From contig NC_069136.1 of the NCBI RefSeq assembly GCF_026914265.1, positions 25,866,701-25,930,700 of the forward strand: DNA of 64,000 nt, given 5' to 3'. The notes under the pieces were generated by a model, which made no database searches, was not told where the DNA came from, and worked only from the letters and a program-made list of their open reading frames with translations. This document shows, in pieces, positions 1 through 12,200 of the stretch. Source of the DNA: Mya arenaria (taxonomy: Eukaryota; Mollusca; Bivalvia; Myida; Myidae). Both the position numbers and the translations under genes were made by a program. Each line of letters begins with the position of its first letter. The first letter of the stretch is position 1.

Positions 1-29
1 TAAAGTCATCTTGAATCAATTCCTCATTT

Positions 30-281
30 CTACCAACCTTTGTTGTCTTTACATCGCTTGCGTCTCTTTTTATCTTTTCGTTTATCTTTCTTTCCTTTCT
101 TTCGATCCTTTTTCTTCTTTCGCTTCTTTTTATCTTTGGGTTTTTCTTCAGTGGCGTCACTTCCTGTCGTCTGCGTATTATCGGGACAGGAACGACAACA
201 TTCACCACTAGGCTTTTGTGGGTTCCGACAGGGTAGTTCGTAGTCGGGAATGCAGTCTTTGTGACACTTAATTTCCCCGTT
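30..281 (-). CDS. Chordin-like exon 7: end of VWC3 and basic C-terminal tail
   Basis: Acceptor TTTCAG, reading NGEIKCHKDCIPDYELPC, then GECCRSCPD, which closes VWC3. After a short acidic Thr/Glu stretch about 32 residues are mostly Lys and Arg, broken by Asp and Gly. The protein ends CKDNKGW and a TAG stop whose last base is at 30. The coding strand of the tail is nearly pure purine. Confidence 0.92.
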   Translation of the reverse strand, partial: NGEIKCHKDCIPDYELPCRNPQKPSGECCRSCPDNTQTTGSDATEEKPKDKKKRKKKKDRKKGKKDKRKDKKRRKRCKDNKGW

Positions 282-3200
282 CTGAAAGACAACATAAATT
301 CAGTTGAAATATTAAACTCAAAGAATAATTAAAAATATAATCTAACTGAAGAATGTGTATTGCGGCTATTGCCAAATAATAATGAAAAGCGTATTTGCAA
401 TTAAAATTGGTGCTGTTGAAGTTTTTTCAACATTCCAATGTAATTTATAATTATTACTACAAGGGGGTCGCTGTACTCTTCTGAAATGACATTTCTTCTA
501 ATAATCATCAAAGGGGGGCAACTTCTTCGACAAACACACCAATATAAATCAGAGTTATTGGTTCTTAATTACTTCAAGACGGTCTAAAATCCGTTAATAT
601 TAAACACTAGGAGGCGTCGAATTGTGTTTTTTTCTGACAATAATATAAACAGACAATAGACAATGTTTGGTGGCCTTTAGTGCAAACCAAACCCTTGACG
701 CTACATAGTCGGGACAAGATAATAACATAAAATCCTCTGAAGTTGGATCTGGCTCCTTCGGTCTTAAACAATTCACGCCCAGACATTTTCATTTCACTCG
801 CAAATGATTCGATTCTGGCGCAGTAATACAGGAAAGTTGCTAAATCGAAGAGAACTGATTGACTGTAATCATCAGATTGTAATTTCTTCATCCCATGTTT
901 GTTTTGGCATTGCAGTTGAGAACAAAGTTTTAAATCAATCCTGAAGAAACAAAGCTTAAGACAACTATTTGACCCAACTTCAAAAGTGTTGGAAATAAAA
1001 CAAATTAATTGCTTCGTTGAAGCCAAGAAATGGAAATAAACAGAATTTTAGTTCCGAATTTCTTTATTTCAGTAAATCCTCCTGATTTTGTCTGGCTAGC
1101 ATTTAATTATATGTGCTTGAAACGCCAAAGAGTAAAACAGAAAAGTGATATCATTTTAATTAGTTATTAATTTCTACTGTCGTAAAAGCCATTATTTTAG
1201 GTAATATATATTCCGACATATACCTGCATTTTATTACTACAGTAGTTATATCGACAAATAACAGAATGTACCTTTACAATGTTAAGTGTTCTTCCTAATT
1301 CTATAAAAAACTGGTAAACACTAGAACTTGTAAAGAGTTTCAAACGCGGCACCAAGTTTCCAAGCTTACGAGGATCGATTTTTTTTTAAATTTGAAAATC
1401 GTTACACCCTAAAATATTTGATCACAGTATTCAACTTTTTCCTATGTTCAAGTACTTTAAAGGCTTATACCGTTTTTCGTTTACGATTTAAGAGGGTTGT
1501 TTGTACGCTTTTGGAAGTTTAAAGGCCTTCTTTAAGTCTTCTGTAAGCCCCCCCCCCCTCCCCCACCCCATCCCACACATACACACCAAATACGGGGTAA
1601 AAGATACGCAGCCCTTTTTCTTTGAACACAACCCGAATTAGCAATAAGTCATAACACAAATTCGCCGGAAATTGGGCACTCCGCAGAGACACTGCGGTTG
1701 ATTCATAGCTGGGACTTACATGCCAGACATTTCTTAAACAATAATAGGCCGATTGGTCGGAACTGTGCTCAAGTTAACAACATGATTCACAGCATCATTA
1801 TTAACTTGTAATCGTGAACTACTTGGTGATGTGCTTACATATTTAAATAAAACAAGTGCAGCTGAAACAGTTGTCTTAAATATTGTTTGAATTATAAGTT
1901 TTAGTGACTAAAAACTTATAATTATAATTTATAACGGGCCCCGATTTCTCGAAACTTCTTAAGTCCCTTATAACAGGATTAAGCTAAGCTCACTATTTTT
2001 AGTGTTCAATACATTGCATAATATTAACTTCTTTAAGAGTTTTATACTATTAAGATAAGAGTTATCATTATGATAATCACAATAAACCATTTGTCCTTTA
2101 TCAAAAATCAATTTAAGTATGTATTTTGGCTTATTGAAATAAGCTACTTAAGCCTGTTAAGCTTAAGAAGTTTCGAGAAATTGGGGCCAGATCACAAGTG
2201 TATCCATGCAACTTTCAAAGCAGTAGCGATTAGAATGATGACAACGATGAGGGAACAATATTGCACACTTAAACAAAATTCTAGACAATCGGCCCTATGG
2301 CTTTCTGTTTCACAGTGATTTGGTGGGAATGAGCTGAATTTTGAAGTCAGAAAATCTCGAATTGTCTAAATACTTAGACAATTCGAGAGTTTCTGACTTT
2401 GTAAAAGTGCAGTAATTCATAGATATTTATGCTAGATAGTTGGTAGGAGTGACCCCTTTGATGAATATGAAGAAATATATATATATATATATTAGGTTAT
2501 TTTAGGTTAAATGTCACTTAATTTTGTAAAGGTCAAAATTCAGCTCATTCCCACCAAATCACTGTGTTCTGTTTAGTCAGAAACGTCTCATCTTTTCTTT
2601 ATTTGTAGTTTAGACTAGGAACTATGTGACTGGTAGGCAGTACTCACCGAACACGTGCAAGTGACGCACGTGATCTCACCGATGGAGACGATGCTCGGGT
2701 GCCAAGTGCTGCCGTTCTTCTTTACCAACTGGTTGTCAAGGCAATCTGAAGAGTATCCAAGGTGAAATCATTAGAATTAAAGATGATTTATAAGCATATA
2801 TGATCATTTAGATTTTGCCGAAATATGTTAATAGTATTTTTCAACCAACTGGGCTGGTATTCAATATTGGTTTTATTTGGATCTAAGACCGATGTAGCTA
2901 ATCGGATTTCTTCTTATTTATCATTGACCAATACAGTGAATGAAGGCAATGATGTATTACCATAAGATTAACTTAAGTTGAATTTTGAATACCACCCAGG
3001 TGGCTGGATTTATGATAAATATAAATGTCTATTGCATGTAGATTATCGAGTCGAAAAGAAGCAGACATAGAATTTGTCATCATCTGCCTATAAAATTTCA
3101 GTAATCTTGGACAGTATCTAACAGGGTTAGAACTTATATAAAGACCCTTTTTTAACTTTTCTTTTAGAGTAAAAAAAATATTGGCAGTTATAACCAATAT

Positions 3201-6200
3201 TTTTAAGTATATATATGTTAATAGAAGAGATATACTCATCAAATATTTTTAACTAAAAGGACACTTATCTCACTTTAATACACAGCAATGCACCAGTTTT
3301 ATTCCCAACTACTTGGCGGTAGATGGATCGGTTCGAGTGCATTTTTCATTTATGCCTTCTCACGAAACATTTTATTTATTCTTGAAACTAATCTACTCAT
3401 TATTTAATGCTAATGCACGCTTATGACGTTAATATGTGAAAGTTAATGTACCCGATACCCGACTAATTGACATTATACATAACGAAGAGCGAGTTTGGTA
3501 TAATTACAATCACGAGTGTAATAAATGTTTTTTACCATATTGTCAAACCTACCCGCTCGCTGCTTATTACACGATACTTATGGAGCTAACATTCTCTGTT
3601 ATTGTACACTCATTCAGAATGTCCTTTTGGGGGCCGAAATTCGGAACAATTCCCCTCCTAAAAAAGTTATCTCTGGTAAAAACAATATCCTTAACATTTA
3701 GCAAATGTAGCAAATCAGTGCTATTCATGAATTAGTCGATATGTTTGTTAAATAAAATGTTTAACAACAAGTTGAACATTATATGAGTTATTTCCCCCTT
3801 TTTGCAAAAAGACGTCATTTTTCCCCTATCAGGGGCCTCGCCATATTTCCCTTAAAAGTGGAAAGAAAACTACCGTGTAACATATTATCTTGTATTCCAA
3901 ACTCGCATTTAGTAAGCATATTTTCTTCAGAAAATAACCGGCTATAAATGTTTCTGGTTTCCATCTGACATCACCTCCACACGCACACACCATCACCACC
4001 ATAAGTTGCACAGATTATAATCATTAAACCGTATTAAACACACAGGCATATGTAACATATTGAAATAAAACGGTTAGTAAAATACACTAAGATGCACCTA
4101 TCAATGGTTTGCCCCACGGGGGGAGGGGCACACCCCGGGAACTTAGATAAACTGTTGCTGTCAAAATCCCACCCCTGGAAAAGAAAATTCTATCCAGGAA
4201 GCGGAGGAGTTTAAGACATCATAAATCCTTTTAAAGCATAAAAAAACGGTCAAGTCGATTTCCCGGATTGCGGTCTCACCAGGCTTCAATCGGAACACCT
4301 CGGCCATTATCCAACAGATTGAAAAAATAGTCTATCGTGGCGGCGCCCATATTGAAAACGTATTGTATGTGTTTTCAACCGTCGAGGGAAATATTTAATG
4401 TTTTAGTGGGGAGAAGTAATGAAATTATACCGGTCCTACATGAATCTAATTCAAGTTTCTACAAAGCGTTATTAAGGCACGAATCAAAATCATTCATTTT
4501 AGAGCATTGTTAACGTTATCCAATCGGTCTACTTAGCGTAATGATAATTGAGTTAATCGCCGGTGGCCTTATCACATTTTCATACATCTTAAGCCTATTT
4601 AAGAGGTATGTCCCGAAGCTTGTCGGAACCGTCTCCGTGGCCTTGTGGTTAAGCGTCCGCCTACGGAGCGGGAGGTCGTGGGTTCGATCCCGGGCCGCGT
4701 CATACCGAAAGACGTTACAAGTAGCTCCCTTGCCTGGCGCTTGGCATTTAAAGGGTAGTGCTTGGGAAAGTGGTGTACTCAGTACTGGTTCTACCCAGGA
4801 AAGTTGTATCCCGTGTATCGGTGCTTTACACTGAGCACGTTAAAGAACCAAGAGGTCTCTTCGCAAAGAGCTAGGGTATCGCACCCGGATTTCTTGTATC
4901 TCACTCTGTTTCTTCAAGTCTTCCAATGTCTGGATTTGACTGCGAATTGCTGTCACTTCTATCTCATGTCACGTATGGCATTCAAACACAATTTAAGTCG
5001 TGATGGCGTCACGGCGGGGTCAAGCCAAAATGCAGCCAATGGGCGCGGGCAGACCTTGATAAACTCAAATAAACAAACAAACAGCTTGTCGGAGATGGCC
5101 GAGTTGATACGATTGACCAGGTCTGTCAAAACCGAGCTTATCGGGAATAATCCGCTACCTCAAGTTCCCTACACGCCTGCCGCATGCCTCCAGGTTGGGC
5201 AAAACATAGATAGGTGCAAATTGCTAGCTTTCATATATAGTTTTGCGTTAAGGATTGTACATGGGTGGTTTATTTTTTTACCAGATTCCGAGTTTTCCAC
5301 TTCCGTAATGTCTGAAGGAGTGGAATGAAAATAGTGTACTTTCTATGATTCCAGCCACATAATACAGTCCTTGACATTATTCCAGCTCAAAATCGGAACA
5401 CCTCGGCCATTTTCCATCGAAAACAACCTCGGATGTATGCTGATACATCAGCAGTTGTTCGTAAGTTAATAATATTTATCTTTATTTCGCAGTGAAGTGT
5501 TTTATTACACTTATAATTAAGATTCCTAAAAATAAAGTCCTTGGGTTGAACTGCTAAATTGGAATAACTATATAATCTACTTCCAGCGAGCTAAAATGTA
5601 AATCGTCAATCCGAGGTTTTGTGTGTGTTTTTTTATAGCAAATGGCCGAGCTGTTCCGATTGGACGAGCTCCGTATTCTAACTGTTACTAAGAAAAACTT
5701 CTGTAATAAATGAACTTTCCGAAGAATTCCGAGTAGTTACGAATGTTAACGATAAATAGATAGATACATTTTCGATCTATGTCGTAAAGTAGTTCGGTTG
5801 TTAACGTCACCTTACGGAATCCACCGAATAATGTCGTACATTTAACCTATGTTACATATATCATGGGTATGGCATTTTAGACTCATTCTAAAATTATTAT
5901 TCTAGCTATTAGATCTCTGTTCTAGAATATATCAACGGGTCAGTCTTGGACCGGAATAAGTTACCTGCGCATCTGGGACAACAGTCATCTTCCGGAAACA
6001 AGATGGCAGAACATCCGGTTGGAATTTTCGGACATGTTTTCAAGTAGCAAAGCGGGTCGCCGTTCTGAAACAGGGAATGCAATAAGATGTAAAGACATTT
6101 AACAGTTCGAAATACGTCTTCGGCTACCCCGGATTTCCCCCTTTAAGTTACATTATAACCGTGAGAAAATTGATTGTTTTCATACATAATTATTAATGAG

Positions 6201-9200
6201 GTAGGGGAGAACACTCTTCTTCCAATAAAATAGTATATTACAATGTAATACTCTTCAACTTAGTGAATAATCTATGACGTCATACAAGGGTTTGGTTACT
6301 AAATATAGAGTCGAACACACAGCGTAATTTCATTGGCTTACATTCCTAAGCGGTCCTCAATCTGCATTCATTCGGTCTTATTAAATACTCAATCGTCATG
6401 GTCACGCGGAGCCAGAGCGTTATAGCGTACAGGGGTTGTTCGATGGTGGTTATGATAAGTATCTGTCTGGTAAATTAGTTTATGACGGCTAGGAAGAAAA
6501 TACATTTGTGGACGTACCTGGCATATACACATGACGCACTGGTCCTCGGTATTCCGGCGAATCCCCGTATCATTAGAAGCGTAGCGTTCGCCATGCTGAT
6601 ATATCCTTCCGCTCGTCGTCTGGCAAGGCGACCTCTCTAGCGAACTACTTTTTTCCTTGTCACTACTCACTGTAGGAGGAAGGTTGGGAATATCTAGATA
6701 AAATAGTGCGTTAATGTTCACGCAAAATGTAAATAAAGCATAGCCATTAATTATGTTTAGTAAAACTAAGATTTTAAGTTTAGTTTCTGGACATTTGTTA
6801 TTGAGATGTTTATACATGTATTAGATTTTGAAAAAAGAGCAATGGCTGAATGACAATGCTTTCATTTCCGCAGATAAATAGTACAATCGAACCCCGTTAG
6901 CCTGACCTCTAAGGGGCAGGGGAAAAACCTCGAGCCTTGGGTACTTCGAGCCAAGCGTGGATTTTAATAATCAGTATCAGGAAATCGGTCCTTCAGATCC
7001 AGTTTGAGCCAACGATGAAATCGAGCAAAGCGAGTTCGAGTCAACGGGGTTCGACTGTATTTCATCGTTTTATTCTGCTGTTTTAATTCCTTCTTAGACA
7101 TGACGAAATAAGTGAAGAATATATTTTTGCTTTAAAAACAGGCGCAAAACATAGCAATATATAATCACCTTCACAATAAGGACAACAACTATGTGGGTCC
7201 TTTGTAGGGTTATCACAGTCAAGCTTCGGACATTTCTCCGCGGTATTCACACAAGTTACTTCAGGGCTGTCCTGTCATACAAAATGGGCAAGTTTATCAA
7301 ACAAGAGATGTTTAGACTTGCTTGATTATATAAGCACTATTTTAGCTATATTGGTTTGTTTACTTTTGCCTTTTTGGCGAGAAACTACTTTTAATAAAAT
7401 AGTTAGAATAAATTATGTAAAATTTTATTGAGAAGTCATTAGGATTTTACATAATATATTCTAATTTACTTCGATTATACTGCGTGTTCATCAGGCAATA
7501 TGTTCTAACAAACTTAGATTATGTGATGTGTTCATCAGGCAATATGTTCTAACAAACTTAGATTATGTGATGTGTTCATCAGGCAATATGTTCTAACAAA
7601 CTTAGATTATGTGATGTGTTCATCAGGCAATATGTTCTAACAAACTTAGATTATGTGATGTGTTCATCAGGCAATATGTTCTAACAAACTTAGATTATGT
7701 GATGTGTTCATCAGGCAATATGTTCTAACAAACTTAGATTATGTCATATATTCAGCAGGAACCAAAGTGTGACGTCACGTCTTTTAATATTTAAAACTTA
7801 ATGATTAAGCAAATGACTTTTACAGAGGAGCAGAAGACTTACGTTGTTGCCAAGGCGACACGTGCAGTTGACACACGTTCCGAAAATTTCGGGATGCCAC
7901 GTGCTGCCGACGTCGTGCACCGCGCCTTCAAACTGACAGCCACACTCTGAAACAAGAAGTACACGTAAGGTGTTTATTTTTAAACAATTACTGAATCAAT
8001 TTTTGGATTGAATGTACAATTACGACCATCTTTTTTTTGTTTGATATTTTTTTTGTTGACGATATAAACAGCGTTATTGTGATTAATTAAACACGGAAAC
8101 AGCTATTCAAACACTGCTGGGCCTTCTCTAGGTTGGGGGTGGGGCCGAATGGGTTCACGGCGCTACTACATGTCTATTTTGGGACCGTTTCTGATATGCT
8201 GTCATGCATTTGTTCGATAAGGGTGTCGACATGTCTGTGCTTAATTAATTTTTAACTTTTCTAAATTCCGTATAAGACCAACTAAATTAACTATATGGTT
8301 TCAGACTAGGCGTCAACAAATACAACATTTGATCATGCTACTGGGCAAGCGAAACCCCTCGGTCATCTCCGCCATATAACGGAGCCTCGGATGTATGCCG
8401 ATGCTTTAGTAAAAAGTAGTTCGTAAAATTAATAATAATAATAATAATATGAATAATTAATGGTAGTGTTTGAACGTGACCAAACGACTAAGTTCAAATT
8501 GATTCCCACATAAGTTCATCATTGCATAAATCATTAAGATTCCTAAAGAAAAGTCCTTAGGCTTAACTGCTTAATTGAAATTACTACGCGTCGTTTTTGA
8601 AGTTAAAAGTACAGATTGTTGACATTGTAAACAATCCATATACATTGTAGGTTGTTTTCAAAGGAAAAGGGCCGAGGAGTTCCGATTGGTAACTGAGATG
8701 CCATCAAATTGGAAATTATATGTTTTGGAACAAGAATACAGGCGAAAATCTATTTCTAATACCTTTTTATTTATATGATGGACACGATTGGTATTGTTTG
8801 CCTTTCTGTAATGTCCCCAGAAATGTAGTTACAAACGCCTTCGAAAAAGACGGTGTCGTATTACCATTATAATCCTCCTCTGCTAAGAACTATCTCGATT
8901 AAATTAATATGAATTGCATGCACTTGTAAAGCAGTTGAAAACGCCTTCGAAATATGTTTGTGTTTCATTTAATTATAATAAATATAATAATAGCCTCTCT
9001 ATTGTCATACTCCTAATCTAAAACCATGACCACATATCATGATCACATTAATATGGTCTAATATGGAGTTCATGTTTCCGCTGCTGGTTTTAGACCCCGC
9101 GATTTATTGCTTGTTATTCGAGGAAATTTCCATGAAAATGTGCTGAAAATGGCCATTCGATTGTCGTATTGACTCAATTCCGAGATTTGTATCGCTAATG

Positions 9201-12200
9201 ATAGAGGGAAGGTATCCTTTTATAGAAGGCGTCTTATTTGAAACGCATGCTTTCAATAGATAAGACAAGAATGTCTCATAATGAATCAATGAATCAAATT
9301 CATGAAATTAATCTTGATCATATAGAAATATGATCTCATCAAATATTCATGAAATTTCCACGACATTAAGGAAAGTTCTGGTGAATTTCTTTACGGTCTA
9401 GACGTGGTCGATTAGCTGGGGAAGTGTGTACGTGACTAACGCCCACCAGGGAAGGCTCCATTATTTGAATGTTAGAGGGATCTGAAGCTTTGGACATGCC
9501 CCCCCCCCTCTCCCACAGACACTTTATACAAAGGGTTTTACTGTGACTAATTTAAGTAAAAAATAGTGCAATTGGTGTATTTTATGTATTTATTTTCACG
9601 GAAAATGATTCCCATGGACATTTTTAGGGAGGTGTGGGAGAGAGAGTTGGGCGGGGGCGCCCACCTGCCCATTCGCTGGTGGCTACATCGAATTGGGCAT
9701 CATGTCGCTTAACGTCTTCATATTACTATGCACGTGCTTAATTGCCCGGCACTATCTTTACGCCCAGTCTGAATGTTATCTAAAACAAGCAAGACTTCCG
9801 TAAGAGGTTTCCAGGAAAGGGTAGTCATGGTTCTCGCGTAATTAAGCAGCCTATAACTAGAATAAGTTTCCCGACTTGCGTAACAAGTGAATGCAAAAGC
9901 GGCTAATATTTTCAACATTATGTCGTCGCCGATGGCAGAAGTATTTTTTATGTTTGACATAACAAGGCGCCCCTTTCTCCGGGATTCCGGTTGCCCACAC
10001 TCTTGCGCAACATTGCGAGTTCCGTCACAATACAATGTAGTCGTAAAAATGTGAACCTAGAACCAATTTTGAAATAACCCTTTTATCTGGTTGAACGAAG
10101 GAAATCGTCATTTATGAGGAAATGTGAATTTTCATCTTAAGATTATTCGTTCATACGGCCCAGTTGGCCTCTTCATTTCAGTTGACCCACAGTTTTCTGA
10201 TTTCATCAAAACTCAATCTTCCATAAGAATATGTATTTAAACAGTTATGGAAGTTTTCAGGTTAGCGCACTGGTTAGGGCACTCGTTTCTCACCAATGCG
10301 CCCCGAGTTCGATCCACGGGCCGGGACACACACACAAACAAGGCCACACTCTTGCGCAACATTTTGCCAGCGAAAGCGACTTAGCATAAGTTTTTATAAC
10401 TGCCTTAACAATCGTTGGAAAATAATAATTGGTTGAACCTGGGACCAATTTCAAAATAATCCTACACTCAGTTTGAACAAACGCAAATTGTCAACTTTAA
10501 GGGAAAGGTGAAATTTCATCGTAAGAGGCTTCGTTCATACGGCCCAGTTGTCATTTTTCCTCTTCAGGTGTGTGTGATTCCCACAGTTTTTCTGCATTCA
10601 ATTAAAGAAATATATGTCAAAATGCACAGACGTTGAACAGATTATACTATTCAATGACTGCTCATTTAGTACTATTCTACTATTCCACTGGCAGTCGTAC
10701 ACACAGACAAGAAGATACCATTTATAAATATTGGCGGCGAAGAGTCAATGAAACCAGATAACCCGGTTTCTAATCGCTAACCTCGGTCAATGCGTTGAAT
10801 AGCTGTTATGAAATTGGAAACCTGTATTTATTAAGAAATGGATATTATTAATATTCGCGACTTTTGCACTGTAACACGATATAGACAGACTTTCACTAGT
10901 AATTGAGCATGGCGTCAACTGGTTTTCTTAATTGATTGTCAACTAGTTTTGGAGTGCGACACAAGAAATATCTTATTGTTGTGGTCTCTGTATTGTATAA
11001 TTATGAGGTATAAGCAAACATACCAAGTTGTAATAAAAAATCATTCAGTGTGGCCTAGGTGTTAAAATTTCAGTTTTCTGTCCGCAAAATTGGCACAAAA
11101 CTATTTTATATAGGCGTGAATGTTAACCTTTGACTTTTTCGTCTATAGTTGTTTTTTGTTTGTGTTTTCATTGAAATTCTTCAGTACTTTACTATCCTTG
11201 CTAAATGCACTTTAAAGTGAAATGATTTTCCGCCACATATGATGCAATCATTAAAATACAGCTTGGTTAATAAAAATTATTACAAGAGCTATGTTATCAA
11301 TTCGACATCGACATTAAATGATTTTGTTTTACATATTTCGTTGGCCCCGCTGTCAATGTAACTCATTACCTTTACTACTCATGTCAATGTTTGTTTTACA
11401 AGCTCGCTACACGCCAGCGAGTAGCCAAGGTGGTGTTAAGGCCACTCTGCCTACATCCGAATACAGACAGTCAGTACGGGGACACACGGGATTTATCGGT
11501 ACCAGGTGTGAACGCCGGCAGACGGTCCACGGTTCACCGAGTCATTCGTTTACCGAAGGTGTTTGCGCACCAAACAGGCGCAGCCCTTAATCGGTTAACA
11601 AGACAGTGCTTGATAGCTAAATGACGTATGGCTGTAATTTATGGTCGCCAAAACTAGTTTGCTTGTAATTTGTTCCCATAATCGCTCGAACACAAGTTTA
11701 TACGCCGACGCTCGGAGAATTTTGTCGGTAGATATGATAGGTTTGAACGTTGCAAACTAGGATCCTCGTCTGTTTCTGAACATTGGCTGGTGTCTAATTA
11801 AAATATTATTCTCTTTGAAGAGTTATTTAACTTCTCAGACATATGGCTATCCGCCTATAGGTGTAGCCATACTTAATGGGTTTAGAGCAAGTAAGTAATG
11901 ACTTTATCTTTGATTACGCCGTAAGAATGCGACAAAATGGCAGACAGACGTACACTTTAAATAAAGGGATGGGATACATATCCGTAAATATGGGCAGGTT
12001 TTGTTATTGGAGACATGAATATAACGTCAAGTTATTACAACCAAAGTTTAAAACGACAATAAAATAGAGTTAAAACTTTAATTGAATAATGCATCCTGAA
12101 ACAAAAATAGCTTTGGGGACAAAGGTAAAACCTACACAGCACTAGCAGATACAGGGAGGGGGGTGCCCACTCCCCCCTGCAATCGTCCAAGTTTTCTTTT

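Larger units (their letters stand above)
282..2647. other. Intron 6 of the chordin-like gene
   Basis: No coding signal was recognised. A 139-codon open frame on the minus strand at 607-1026 has no recognisable motif. The stretch holds two TIR elements (1937-2188 and 2311-2566), a C-rich run at 1548-1566 and an AT microsatellite near 2475-2492. Confidence 0.6.

Noticed and set aside
607..1026. 139-codon minus-strand open frame
   Set aside because: It lies inside intron 6 of the chordin-like gene, with no recognised motif and no need for it in the reading frame.
4541..5328. Two plus-strand open frames of 97 and 188 codons
   Set aside because: They run through the SINE and the TIR element and match no protein family.
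7484..7748. Possible CRISPR-like array
   Set aside because: The 44-bp units abut with no unique spacers, and the genome is eukaryotic. The same holds for the 34-bp array.
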